Shown in pieces: positions 15,932 through 24,426 of a stretch of 64,000 nucleotides of DNA. Every line of letters begins with the position of its first letter. The first letter of the stretch is position 1. Source of the stretch: Marinifilaceae bacterium. Lineage in GTDB: Bacteria; Bacteroidota; Bacteroidia; Bacteroidales; Marinifilaceae. Below the pieces are notes generated by a model. It was not told where the DNA came from. It worked only from the letters and a program-made list of their open reading frames with translations, and did no database searches. The stretch lies in assembly GCA_016936255.1 (NCBI GenBank), contig JAFGYE010000067.1:1-64000 (forward strand), written 5' to 3'. The translations under genes and the position numbers were made by a program.

Positions 15932-16800
15932 AGTAAAATTACTTCGATGCTGATTCTGTGAATTTAAATGCTTAGACACCCATTCGCAAATAAACTTGCG
16001 CTCTTCCACGAAAAAAATTTCTGAAATATTGTATTTGTAAAATTTTCACTGCAAACAAATAGCTGTCACAGAGCCGGAACAAAGCACTATCTGCACTTTC
16101 ATTGCCATAAATACCGCTTCCCCTAAAGGGAAAATTCACAATAAGCAAATCTTTAAACTACATTCCAACGACGAAAACTTATTTCATAACTGTTATAGTT
16201 TATACTCTCCTTTTTAAAACCACTCATTTGGTCGGTTAGCATACATTCTTTTCCTATTTCCATTTTCTTGACTTTTTGTGTCAAGCTATTTCAGGATAAA
16301 CTACTTTCCCTTGCCTAAAAGTGCTTCCCCCTGCCATAAAGCGCATTCCCGATACCAAAAAGTGACTTCCCGATGCTCAAAAGCGACAATTTGTCGGAAA
16401 AAGCATCTTCCCGAGCCTAAAAAGCACTTTCCCTGTGCTCAAAAGTGAATTCCCAATACATAATAGTGAAGAACCACAGCACCATTGTATTTCTCACTCT
16501 TCCAATTCAAAAAAAACATTCTTTTTACATAAATTCTAAACTACGAAACAAAACAAATTCAACTTATGTTTTGTTTTGTTGTAATTAATTATTACTTTCA
16601 GAATTCGAATGAAATACCTACAAATAATTACAACACTGAAATAAGAAACTTTACAACAATAAAAAACACTTTCACAACAATAAACAAACAATAACACAAT
16701 ATAAAAAGAGCCTAAACAACAACATTAAAACAAGTAAATATATTATTTATCTTAAGATATAAACAACCAAAAAAATTAACCCTGAAAAAAAGAGATTGTT
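15932..16800. other. Long intergenic region with a 21-bp tandem array
   Basis: No supported gene in about 870 bp. It holds the promoter region of the sigma operon on the left, an imperfect 21-bp-period tandem array (16304-16469, listed separately) and an AT-rich leader of the next gene on the right. The right part (16560-16790) is very A-rich with many ACAA repeats. Confidence 0.6.
16304..16469. repeat. Degenerate 21-bp tandem array, eight units
   Basis: Eight consecutive units of 20-22 bp. Seven share the pattern YTTCCC, a variable 5-7 bases, then AAAAGYG. Unit starts are 16304, 16324, 16345, 16366, 16387 (divergent), 16407, 16427 and 16449. A 21-bp period equals two helical turns and also seven codons, but both strands carry stop codons inside the array, so it is not a coding repeat. 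There are no spacers, so it is not a CRISPR array. Confidence 0.8.
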
Positions 16801-17445
16801 ATGCCAAAGAGTTTACAAAAATCCTTAGAAGAATGTAGAATACTCGTATATGGTTTATCGGGTAACGAAGCTATTAAAACACGAATTGCATCAATTTATC
16901 CAGAAAAGCGCATTTTGGCTGGAATAAAGCTTTACGAAAATGCAAAAGCAGCTTTCGAAAGCCAATCTTCGGAAAAAATTGAATCGACAGAAGCAAATCG
17001 TGAATTTAAAATTGTTTACGACAAAATATATGAAGAATTGGTGAAGATCCGTAAAGCCGGTCGTTACTTCTTCAAAAATAACGCTGAACTAAACACTCTT
17101 CTTCGTTTAAACAAAGAGGTTCCGACTAATTATGCTGACTGGAAAAACCTATGTAATGAAACTACAAATGCCATTCTTCAGCACGTTGTAATTCAGGATA
17201 AATTAGCATTGGTTGAGTTAGGCCCTGAAAGAATCACTGAAATGGCACAGCAATTGGAAAAAATTGATGAGCTGAAAATAAAAGCGGAAAAAGAGGATGG
17301 TGAAGCTCAGGTTGCCACGGTTCGAAAACAAGTGACTTTTAACGAATTAATGATCTACTGTTCGGATTTACGTGCCTGTTTGGATCTGTTTTACGAAAAA
17401 TCGGAACGCCAAACATTGGAACAGCTTGGAATATTGGTTAGATAG
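16801..17445 (+). CDS. Hypothetical helical protein
   Basis: 214 residues with no signal peptide or membrane segment. It is predicted largely alpha-helical with heptad-like stretches (EMAQQLEKIDELKIKAEKED around 160-180) and a basic-acidic mix. LYENAKAAFESQ and IYEELVKIRKAGRYFF are recognisable helices. The start codon is clear, and a terminator follows. It stands alone next to the 21-bp array. No family recognised; a cytosolic structural or regulatory role is possible. Confidence 0.75.
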   Translation: MPKSLQKSLEECRILVYGLSGNEAIKTRIASIYPEKRILAGIKLYENAKAAFESQSSEKIESTEANREFKIVYDKIYEELVKIRKAGRYFFKNNAELNTLLRLNKEVPTNYADWKNLCNETTNAILQHVVIQDKLALVELGPERITEMAQQLEKIDELKIKAEKEDGEAQVATVRKQVTFNELMIYCSDLRACLDLFYEKSERQTLEQLGILVR

Positions 17446-17475
17446 GAACTACTACACATCTATATTTTCAATCAT

Positions 17476-17507
17476 GCCCCAATTGCTTTACGGCGGTTGG
17501 GGTTTTT
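17476..17507 (+). terminator. Rho-independent terminator
   Basis: CCCCAA (17477-17482) pairs with TTGGGG (17497-17502), and five T follow. It lies 31 bp after the stop of the helical protein gene. Confidence 0.8.
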
Positions 17508-17509
17508 AC

Positions 17510-17545
17510 AAAAAGAAAGACGCGATTACAATCGCGTCTTTCTGA
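17510..17545 (-). terminator. Terminator at the end of the mannan locus
   Basis: A perfect 13-bp stem AGAAAGACGCGAT (17514-17526) with 17531-17543 and a 4-nt loop. On the minus strand it is followed by TTTTTG. It ends the long minus-strand mannan transcript that finishes with the GH5 gene. Confidence 0.88.
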
Positions 17546-17591
17546 TGTCTCATTGCTTCTGTTTTCCCAAACACGAACTGTGGATGAATGA

Positions 17592-18878
17592 CTAAAATTT
17601 AGATTCACAGCATCGTTTTATGATTGCAAGAGTTGTAGAATCTTTATCATACACTCCATACCATCCCTGCAATTCGTGAGGAGGATCCCCTAAATAAGTA
17701 TCGCCCTTTTTCCAGAATTCTCCCGGATGTAGAGGTCTTCCTTCTCCTGAATAGGACCAAAAATTTACACCTCTCACCATTCCATTGTTCTTTATGGATT
17801 CATTGACTTTGTTGAAAATAAATTCGAAAAAACGATCACGGCAATTGGTCGTTGTGTCGGGAGAAAAAGATGAACCATCGCGGGCAATTCCAAATTCTTC
17901 GAGCACTATTGGCTTTTGAAGTTTTTTAGCTGCATCTACATGAACATCCCAATAAGAATTTACCTTTTGAAGCATTTCAGTGTATACCGAATCGCTTTGT
18001 TCGGGACTATACCAACCCCAGTTTTGTGCCCAGATGTGCATGGTTATGTAATCGATATTTGAATCGTTGTTGTCAATTAAAACATTAACACCGGAAACCA
18101 AATCGGCCGTATTTCCTTCGGTACCCAAACACACTAAATGATTTGAATCAAGGCTTTTGATATAGGCTGAAGTGGCACGCGTCCATTTCTGCAATTGCTT
18201 AGGCACATCGTAACCCCGTGGTTCGTTCGCCAATTGCCAGGCCATAATCACAGCATCATCTTTATAGGCTTTTCCGCTTATCGAATTAATTCTGCCAATA
18301 ATGGTTTTAATATGATTCTTCATCATCTCCTGCGCCGAATCGTTGCTAAAAAACTGTTTGGAGTAGTCGGTGAACTGCTGCCACGAAGTTGGAGGCTCCT
18401 GAGGATAGGGAACTTCACCCATACCTGCCCAGCGCAGATACTGAGGAAATCCCCCACTCCAGGTCCAGAAATTACCAAGCACCATAACCGCTTTCATCTC
18501 TCTTTTTCCCATTTCGGCAAGCAGGAAATCCAATCCTTGCCATATATCATTGTTATACACTCCAGGAGCTGTTTGTAAGGCTGGATGGATACAGTAGCGC
18601 ATAGAAGAGTCCGCTTCACTTGCAGCCAATATCCGCAAATTCGTAATCCCTAATTCCTTCATCTCATCCAGTTCCCTTAGCAATCGCTGCTGATCGCCCG
18701 ATTGAGGCGCTCCCAGATTCATTCCCTGCCAATAATTGGCTCCTTTAAAGCTATATTCCTTTCCGTTTAGCGTGAATCCATTGTTAGCCACTTTAACAAA
18801 GTTGGCTTCATTTTTTTGCTGACAAGCAGAAAATACGATGAGCATGCCGGCTAATAAAAAGAGTAGAGTTTTGTTCAT
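17592..18878 (-). CDS. GH5-family beta-mannanase, lipoprotein
   Basis: 428 residues from the ATG at 18878 (an upstream ATG adds MIII). The signal peptide ends in FSAC (Cys19), so it is a lipoprotein. The GH5 catalytic acid is E219 in LANEPRGYD and the nucleophile E328 in VLEEFGIARDG. Both the NEPR motif and the surrounding sequence resemble GH5_7 endo-beta-1,4-mannanases. It cuts internal bonds in mannan, probably at the cell surface or in the periplasm. It is the last gene of the mannan locus, 49 bp behind the GH2 gene. Exo-mannosidase activity cannot be ruled out. Confidence 0.88.
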   Translation of the reverse strand: MNKTLLFLLAGMLIVFSACQQKNEANFVKVANNGFTLNGKEYSFKGANYWQGMNLGAPQSGDQQRLLRELDEMKELGITNLRILAASEADSSMRYCIHPALQTAPGVYNNDIWQGLDFLLAEMGKREMKAVMVLGNFWTWSGGFPQYLRWAGMGEVPYPQEPPTSWQQFTDYSKQFFSNDSAQEMMKNHIKTIIGRINSISGKAYKDDAVIMAWQLANEPRGYDVPKQLQKWTRATSAYIKSLDSNHLVCLGTEGNTADLVSGVNVLIDNNDSNIDYITMHIWAQNWGWYSPEQSDSVYTEMLQKVNSYWDVHVDAAKKLQKPIVLEEFGIARDGSSFSPDTTTNCRDRFFEFIFNKVNESIKNNGMVRGVNFWSYSGEGRPLHPGEFWKKGDTYLGDPPHELQGWYGVYDKDSTTLAIIKRCCESKF

Positions 18879-18927
18879 AATTATTATCAATTAAAGCACC
18901 GATATTTTTTAGGTGCTGTGGTTTTTC

Positions 18928-21528
18928 TTACTCGGAAATTTGCTGCAAATGCATTATTTGCAAATCGCTTTGCTTTGGCACATCCGAACCCGATAATTCT
19001 ATGCTTCGTTTTTCGCCCGGCAGTAAATCAAAGTAATTATCGGAACATCTAATATCTGAATCCTTAAAATTCAGATATAAATCGCGAACTAATTTATCGG
19101 CTGAAACTTCCATAAAGTGCCTGCCTTCTTTTTCAATCAATTGTACGTCAATTTTAGCTTCGGGCAAAAGCTGATCTTTTGGTTTGGCAAAATAGTACCT
19201 GCCGTCAGCCAGAAGCTGATCCTCTGCTCTTACTTCCATTTGCAGCACAACCAACTTTTTATCGAATTTACCAAGTAGATCAGCAAGACTGCTTTTGAAA
19301 AGTACCGAACTGGTATTGGCTTTCAAATCAACATAAATTTCCTGTTTGAACAATTGTTCTCCTTCAAAACTGATCAGATTCAGACTCAAAACACCCTTCT
19401 TCCCAACCAATAAATCTGAAACACCATAAATGGACAGAGTATCATTTTTTGCAAAAGCAGATACCAAAACGGGTTTATATGCTTTTCGAAGCATGTAATG
19501 CATGGCTTTCCATTTGTGATAATAATCGGTACTGCTCCAACTGGCAACCGGCCAGCAATCGTTAATTTGCCAGTAAAGAGTTCCCATACAGTAAGGTCTG
19601 GCCCGTCGGTGTGCCTCAACAGCAGTTTTAATTCCCCTTGCCTGCAATACCTGACTCATGTATAGAAATCCCTCAAAATCAGTGGGTACTTTGTAATCCC
19701 AACCCATGTATTCTTTAATGCGTAAATTACCTATTCCGCTTCGCTGATGAGAAGCCATCACTTCCGATTCGATGTTGTAATCCTCCGGTAAGGTGTACTT
19801 TTTCACTGTTTCGAAATCGGGGAAAGATTGAAAACCATATTCGCTCATGAAACGAGCTTTGTATTTGTCAAAATCCTCGAACGGATGCAATCCGTGCCAC
19901 ACGCCCCAATAGTGCATATCTCCGCTTCTGCTATTGTAAGCAGCATGCTTTTCGGGTTCGAATCCTGCCTGAGGCGACGATGGCCAATAGTCATCTCCAT
20001 CGGTATATTTATGAACTGCATCCGGTAAAATGTCATGGAAAATATCCATGTATGCCTTTTGAATTTCTTCCCGTTGTTCTTCGGTATATAGTTCTTTCCA
20101 ACCCCAACCAGATTTGGAAAAATAACTCCATGCTGTATTTATTTCGTTGTTTCCACACCAAAGGGCAATGGATGGATGATTGCGCAAACGCACAATATTG
20201 TCCTTGGCCTCCTGTTTCACATTTTCCAAAAATTCCTCATTGCCCGGATACATGGAGCAGGCAAACATGAAATCCTGCCAAACCATGATGCCGTTTTTAT
20301 CGCACAGATCATAAAAGATATCGTTCTCGTATGTGCCGCCGCCCCAAACCCGAAGCATGTTCATATTGGCATCTTTTGCATCAGCAATAACTTTTTCGTA
20401 ATCGGCTTTGCTAACCCGTGGCAAAAAACTATCGTTGGGAATGTAATTTGCGCCTTTTGCAAAAACAGCAACACCATTCAATTCAAAATAAAATGACTCT
20501 CCTGCCTCATCTTTTTCCTGAACCAACTTCAGACTTCTTAATCCTGTATTTACAACATATTTGGCCATTACAAAATTGTCCTTTACCAACTGAGCTTCGA
20601 ATTGATACCTATTCGGCTCTCCCAATCCGTTCGACCACCACAATTTCGGATTTTCGATATTGAATGGAACAGAAATCAAATTGCTTCCTTTTTCAATTTC
20701 AACCTGCTTAGTCAGCAATTCCTTGCCGGTAGATTGATCTTTTATGATTACTTTTCCTGTAAAACCTTCGTTTGCTTCCAGAGTAAAATCAGCTATCAGT
20801 TTTGCTTCTTCCTTCTTCACAGATTTTTGCTGAATGAACACATCTACAATACGAACTTCATCCCAGGCTTTAAGCTCAATTGGCCGCCAAATACCGGAAG
20901 TCACAAAACGCGGCCCCCAATCCCAGCCATAATGATAACCGGCTTTACGTGTAAAAACCGATACCTTGTTATCGCCCAAACCACCGTTTTCTGATTGATC
21001 GTTGCTTGCTGGATATGTATAAGCTGATGCCTTTAATAATTCCAGTCCTTTTTTTATCGGTGAATGAAAATAAATACGCAGTTGATTCTCTCCGACTTTT
21101 GCCAGCTTTTTGATATCGATTTCCCATTCCCGAAACATATTATCGGCTTCCAGCAGCAACGAATCGTTAACATACACATCGGCATAAGTATCCAGTCCTT
21201 TAAAATCGAGAAGTAGATTTTGCTTGTTCGTTTCCTTTTCGGATAATTGAAAAGAACTGCTGTATTCCCAATCCCCTTTATCAATCCATTGCTGACTTTT
21301 CTCGTTTGTACGATAAAACGGATCTTCAATCTGTTTATTCGCAAGCAAATCGGTGTGAATGGTTCCGGGCACTGCCGCTTTTCCTGCCAACTCACCATTT
21401 GCCTGATGATAAGTCCAGTTGGAGTTTAATTCCCTTGTTTCCATGTTTTGAATTTCATTGGGTTGACATGCATTGAATAGTCCCGTAAAAAATAGTAATA
21501 CAATTAAATTCAACCTGTAATTGTTCAT
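18928..21528 (-). CDS. GH2 beta-mannosidase, lipoprotein
   Basis: 866 residues, the full length of bacterial beta-mannosidases such as BtMan2A. The lipobox is FNAC (Cys21). Domain order is an N-terminal jelly-roll sugar-binding domain (about 35-220), immunoglobulin-like domain (230-335), the TIM barrel (340-660) and C-terminal beta domains. The acid/base is E462 in WCGNNEIN and the nucleophile E563 in MSEYGFQSFP. It removes terminal beta-mannose from manno-oligosaccharides in the periplasm, providing a hydrolytic route beside the phosphorolytic one. Position in the mannan locus supports the call. Confidence 0.93.
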   Translation of the reverse strand: MNNYRLNLIVLLFFTGLFNACQPNEIQNMETRELNSNWTYHQANGELAGKAAVPGTIHTDLLANKQIEDPFYRTNEKSQQWIDKGDWEYSSSFQLSEKETNKQNLLLDFKGLDTYADVYVNDSLLLEADNMFREWEIDIKKLAKVGENQLRIYFHSPIKKGLELLKASAYTYPASNDQSENGGLGDNKVSVFTRKAGYHYGWDWGPRFVTSGIWRPIELKAWDEVRIVDVFIQQKSVKKEEAKLIADFTLEANEGFTGKVIIKDQSTGKELLTKQVEIEKGSNLISVPFNIENPKLWWSNGLGEPNRYQFEAQLVKDNFVMAKYVVNTGLRSLKLVQEKDEAGESFYFELNGVAVFAKGANYIPNDSFLPRVSKADYEKVIADAKDANMNMLRVWGGGTYENDIFYDLCDKNGIMVWQDFMFACSMYPGNEEFLENVKQEAKDNIVRLRNHPSIALWCGNNEINTAWSYFSKSGWGWKELYTEEQREEIQKAYMDIFHDILPDAVHKYTDGDDYWPSSPQAGFEPEKHAAYNSRSGDMHYWGVWHGLHPFEDFDKYKARFMSEYGFQSFPDFETVKKYTLPEDYNIESEVMASHQRSGIGNLRIKEYMGWDYKVPTDFEGFLYMSQVLQARGIKTAVEAHRRARPYCMGTLYWQINDCWPVASWSSTDYYHKWKAMHYMLRKAYKPVLVSAFAKNDTLSIYGVSDLLVGKKGVLSLNLISFEGEQLFKQEIYVDLKANTSSVLFKSSLADLLGKFDKKLVVLQMEVRAEDQLLADGRYYFAKPKDQLLPEAKIDVQLIEKEGRHFMEVSADKLVRDLYLNFKDSDIRCSDNYFDLLPGEKRSIELSGSDVPKQSDLQIMHLQQISE

Positions 21529-21592
21529 GAGATGGTTGTGCTTTTGACAAAGTTTGTTAAATCTATTAGTTCCTACGAACGTTCATTGGAAT

Positions 21593-23554
21593 CTACAATT
21601 TCGCTTCAAAAGGACCCGCTGGTAATTTCGCAGCATTGATTAAGTTGCAATCGGGATTGGAACTCCATGCGTAACGCACCGAAACAGGTTCTGTCACCTG
21701 ATCTGATGTCAGCTTCAATTTATTCCCTTCAATTTTTGCCTTAGCCCAATGGTAAACACCATCTTTACCAGCAACAGCAAAACCGGTTACTTCCCTGTTA
21801 TCCGAAGTTGCCAGTCCTTCATAACAATTTTCAAATTCGATTATAAGAGATGAACTTTCTATATGCATAGCCTTGTAAACAGGTCCGCAATAAGGAATAT
21901 TCTCGCCATAAACTTTGTTTCGCGCCCACAAAGCCAAACGCTTTCCTATATCCTGTTTGTTGCCTGGATGGATGTTTTTAGCATCTCCTATATCAATAGC
22001 TGCAGCCATTCCTGTATTTGGTAATTTGAGGGTTAAGCGCTGCGCCTCGCGAAGTTCGGCCCAGCTATCGTTTACAGGTTCTGTATTCCGCTTTAGATAA
22101 GAAGCCAGCTGCACAAAACCAAAGGGAAAATCTTCTCCGCCCCATTTGCTTCTCCAGTCATTAATCATCGCAGGAAATAATTCTTCGTACTGCTTTGCTC
22201 TGCCGGCATTGCTTTCTCCCTGATACCAAATTACACCACGGAAACTATATGGAATTAAAGGGTTAATCATGGCATTAAACAATACTGCTGGTTGATTGGG
22301 ATCGTTTAGTTCTATTGGAATTGTTTTGATGTCTTTTAAATTATATCCGACTTTGCATTTCCAGTTTTTAGCCAATTCCATTCTAAATCCATCTTCCGAT
22401 GTTAAAGCAAAATGAGAAGCTTCTCCCATAAAACCTCCGGCACCCCGATAATCGGATAAACGAATTGCAATTACATTTTTACCGGGTTTTGCCAGATTCG
22501 AAGCCAGCTTGTATTGTCTGGGAACATCCCATTCGGTACTCTCTCCCACTTTTACACCATTAAACCATGTTTCATCGGCATCGTCAGGTGCTGCAATGTG
22601 CAAAATCATTTCTTTATTTGCATTTTCATCAGAAATACTGATGGTTTTTCTGAACCAAATACTTCCATCAACAGATCCAATTTTGGTACTTTCTACCATC
22701 CCCGGCAGATCCATTGGCATCCAATCTGCATCATTCAAATCAACCGAAGCAAAAATGGTATCCTTACCATTAATTCCTTTATCGGCCTCACCTGTTTCCT
22801 GAATAAAAGCAGCAAGGTCTTTTTTGTATTTTAGTTCCAACTCTTTTTTGGATGTTGGATTTTTTTCAATTTGAAGTACTTTCTCCCGAAAATCAGCTAT
22901 GTTTTTTAAGGTTTTAGCACTCGTCCAGGCTTCGGCTACGGTTCCACCCCAAGCTGTCTGGATTAACCCAATGGGCATATCCAGCGATTCATCCAAATCG
23001 CGGCCAAAGAAATAAGCAACCGCCGAAAATTCTTTACAACTCTCGGGAGTGCATGTTTTCCATCCTTTCGATTCCATTTTTGTTTCAGGCTGAAAAGATG
23101 TGTTTCGGTCAACCATAAAAAGATGGATATTGGGATGGTCTGCATGGGCAACCTCTTCTTCAGCATTGTTAACATGAGCCCAATTGCCTAAAAGCGGCAT
23201 TTCCATATTGGATTGACCGGAACAGATCCAAACTTCGCCCACATAAACATCTTTAATTTCCAATGTTTCATTTTTGGTTTTCACCGTTAAACTATTCGGA
23301 CCACCATAAACTTCAGAATCAAGTTCAATTTTCCATTTTCCATTTTCATCTGCGACTATTTGTTTATACTGATCTCTAAAGAGAACAGTTATTTTTTTGT
23401 TAGCCGGAGCTTCACCAAATACGGAAATAGGTTTCTCGCGCTGAAGAACCATACCATCGCCAAATAGAGGAGACATACTTATTTCCTGAGAAAAACAGTT
23501 CGCGTCTGAAAATATCAGTGCAAACAAAAAAATGATGATTCTGAAGTGTTTCAT
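21593..23554 (-). CDS. Sialate-O-acetylesterase-like SGNH esterase (mannan acetylesterase candidate)
   Basis: 653 residues with a signal peptide (to about FSQ, residue 23). The catalytic serine is S115 in the SASA-family block VWICSGQSNMEMP; later WYQGESNAGR and a C-terminal Asp-x-x-His region (GDAKNIHPGNK) complete the SGNH/GDSL site. An inserted beta-sandwich domain lies between about 265 and 390, as in large SASA proteins. In this locus the likely substrate is acetylated mannan (as for CE17-type enzymes), not sialic acid. A copy of the palindromic repeat lies directly in front of the start codon. The GDSL gene precedes it and the GH2 gene follows. Confidence 0.85.
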   Translation of the reverse strand: MKHFRIIIFLFALIFSDANCFSQEISMSPLFGDGMVLQREKPISVFGEAPANKKITVLFRDQYKQIVADENGKWKIELDSEVYGGPNSLTVKTKNETLEIKDVYVGEVWICSGQSNMEMPLLGNWAHVNNAEEEVAHADHPNIHLFMVDRNTSFQPETKMESKGWKTCTPESCKEFSAVAYFFGRDLDESLDMPIGLIQTAWGGTVAEAWTSAKTLKNIADFREKVLQIEKNPTSKKELELKYKKDLAAFIQETGEADKGINGKDTIFASVDLNDADWMPMDLPGMVESTKIGSVDGSIWFRKTISISDENANKEMILHIAAPDDADETWFNGVKVGESTEWDVPRQYKLASNLAKPGKNVIAIRLSDYRGAGGFMGEASHFALTSEDGFRMELAKNWKCKVGYNLKDIKTIPIELNDPNQPAVLFNAMINPLIPYSFRGVIWYQGESNAGRAKQYEELFPAMINDWRSKWGGEDFPFGFVQLASYLKRNTEPVNDSWAELREAQRLTLKLPNTGMAAAIDIGDAKNIHPGNKQDIGKRLALWARNKVYGENIPYCGPVYKAMHIESSSLIIEFENCYEGLATSDNREVTGFAVAGKDGVYHWAKAKIEGNKLKLTSDQVTEPVSVRYAWSSNPDCNLINAAKLPAGPFEAKL

Positions 23555-23578
23555 ACGATTGTAATTTGTTTTTTAAAT

Positions 23579-23655
23579 TGCCATATGGAACTTACCATGA
23601 ACCAATAATCATCCCCCTTTGTGTCAAAATCACTTTGGCATGAACGTTTCATATG
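23579..23655 (-). repeat. Dispersed palindromic leader repeat, copy B
   Basis: 77 bp. Its first 33 bases (23579-23611) are identical to copy D at 50003-50035. The arm CATATGGAACTTACCATG and, on the other strand, CATATGAAACGTTCATG form an imperfect inverted repeat around a C-rich centre. Homology with copy C continues through the spacer up to the start codon of the downstream esterase (23554). Confidence 0.88.
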
Positions 23656-23715
23656 TTTTTTAAATTTTATTATGAATTCAAAACCATGAACAAGTTCCTT
23701 GAATCCATACTATTT

Positions 23716-24351
23716 CTATTTACTGATAGCCTCATCTACAATTTCAGCCATTCGTTTGTATCCAGCTTTATTCGGATGAATTTTGTCTGGAAACAGATCT
23801 TCATTATCGTACATCGCAGAATGAAAATCAATCAACTTAACATCTCTTTGGGTTAGAATAGAATCGACAACAGGAATAACGCCATTTACAATAACCGAAT
23901 CACGAATTCCCCAAACCTGAGCAAATGCACGTGGCGGATAACAAACATAAATCTGCATTTTCGGATTGGTCGTTTTTAGCGTATCAATCATACTCAGGTA
24001 ATTCCTGCAAAATTCATTGCTGTACTGATCCCAATTCTGAGGCTTTGAATCATTAGTCCCCAATAAGATAACTGCAATATCAGCTTTGTACTGAACAGCT
24101 TCGGCAAATACACTTTCTTTCCATAGCGGGCGATCTCCTTTTCTCAGCATCGTTCTGCCACTAACACCAAAATTCCTCACTTCTTTGTTTTCACCCAGCA
24201 TCACGTTCATCTGATTTGGATAAGAATCCTGATTATCTCTTCCAAATCCTTGCGTAATGCTATCGCCAATACATGCAATTTTAACAACACGCTCCTGACA
24301 GCCAAACAAACAGAAGCAACTTAGAAGACTTACAAATAGAAATTTTCTCAT
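23716..24351 (-). CDS. SGNH/GDSL-family esterase, lipoprotein
   Basis: 211 residues, single-domain SGNH hydrolase. The lipobox is LFGC (Cys18). Block I is IACIGDSITQGFG with Ser31, block III LLGTNDSK (Asn100), and block V PDKIHPNKAGY with Asp189 and His192. The catalytic set is complete. In a mannan locus with a second esterase its likely role is removing acetyl groups from mannan oligosaccharides (CE2/CE3-like), as seen in gut mannan degraders. The alternative is a general lipase or arylesterase. Confidence 0.88.
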   Translation of the reverse strand: MRKFLFVSLLSCFCLFGCQERVVKIACIGDSITQGFGRDNQDSYPNQMNVMLGENKEVRNFGVSGRTMLRKGDRPLWKESVFAEAVQYKADIAVILLGTNDSKPQNWDQYSNEFCRNYLSMIDTLKTTNPKMQIYVCYPPRAFAQVWGIRDSVIVNGVIPVVDSILTQRDVKLIDFHSAMYDNEDLFPDKIHPNKAGYKRMAEIVDEAISK

Positions 24352-24426
24352 TTTATCTTAAAAAATTAGTTCATAATAATATTCGAACCACAAATTAAAC
24401 TCTTTTAAAAGATTTCTCACAACGAT

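Noticed and set aside
15932-16009. N-terminal extension of the sigma factor by 26 codons
   Set aside because: ECF sigma factors start close to the region 2 helix; the extra residues show no similarity to the family.
16304-16469. CRISPR array
   Set aside because: Units are contiguous, degenerate and only 21 bp, with no spacers of constant length and no cas genes nearby.
19925-19975. tRNA-like GGGTTCGAATCC sequence
   Set aside because: It lies inside the GH2 coding sequence and lacks the rest of a cloverleaf.
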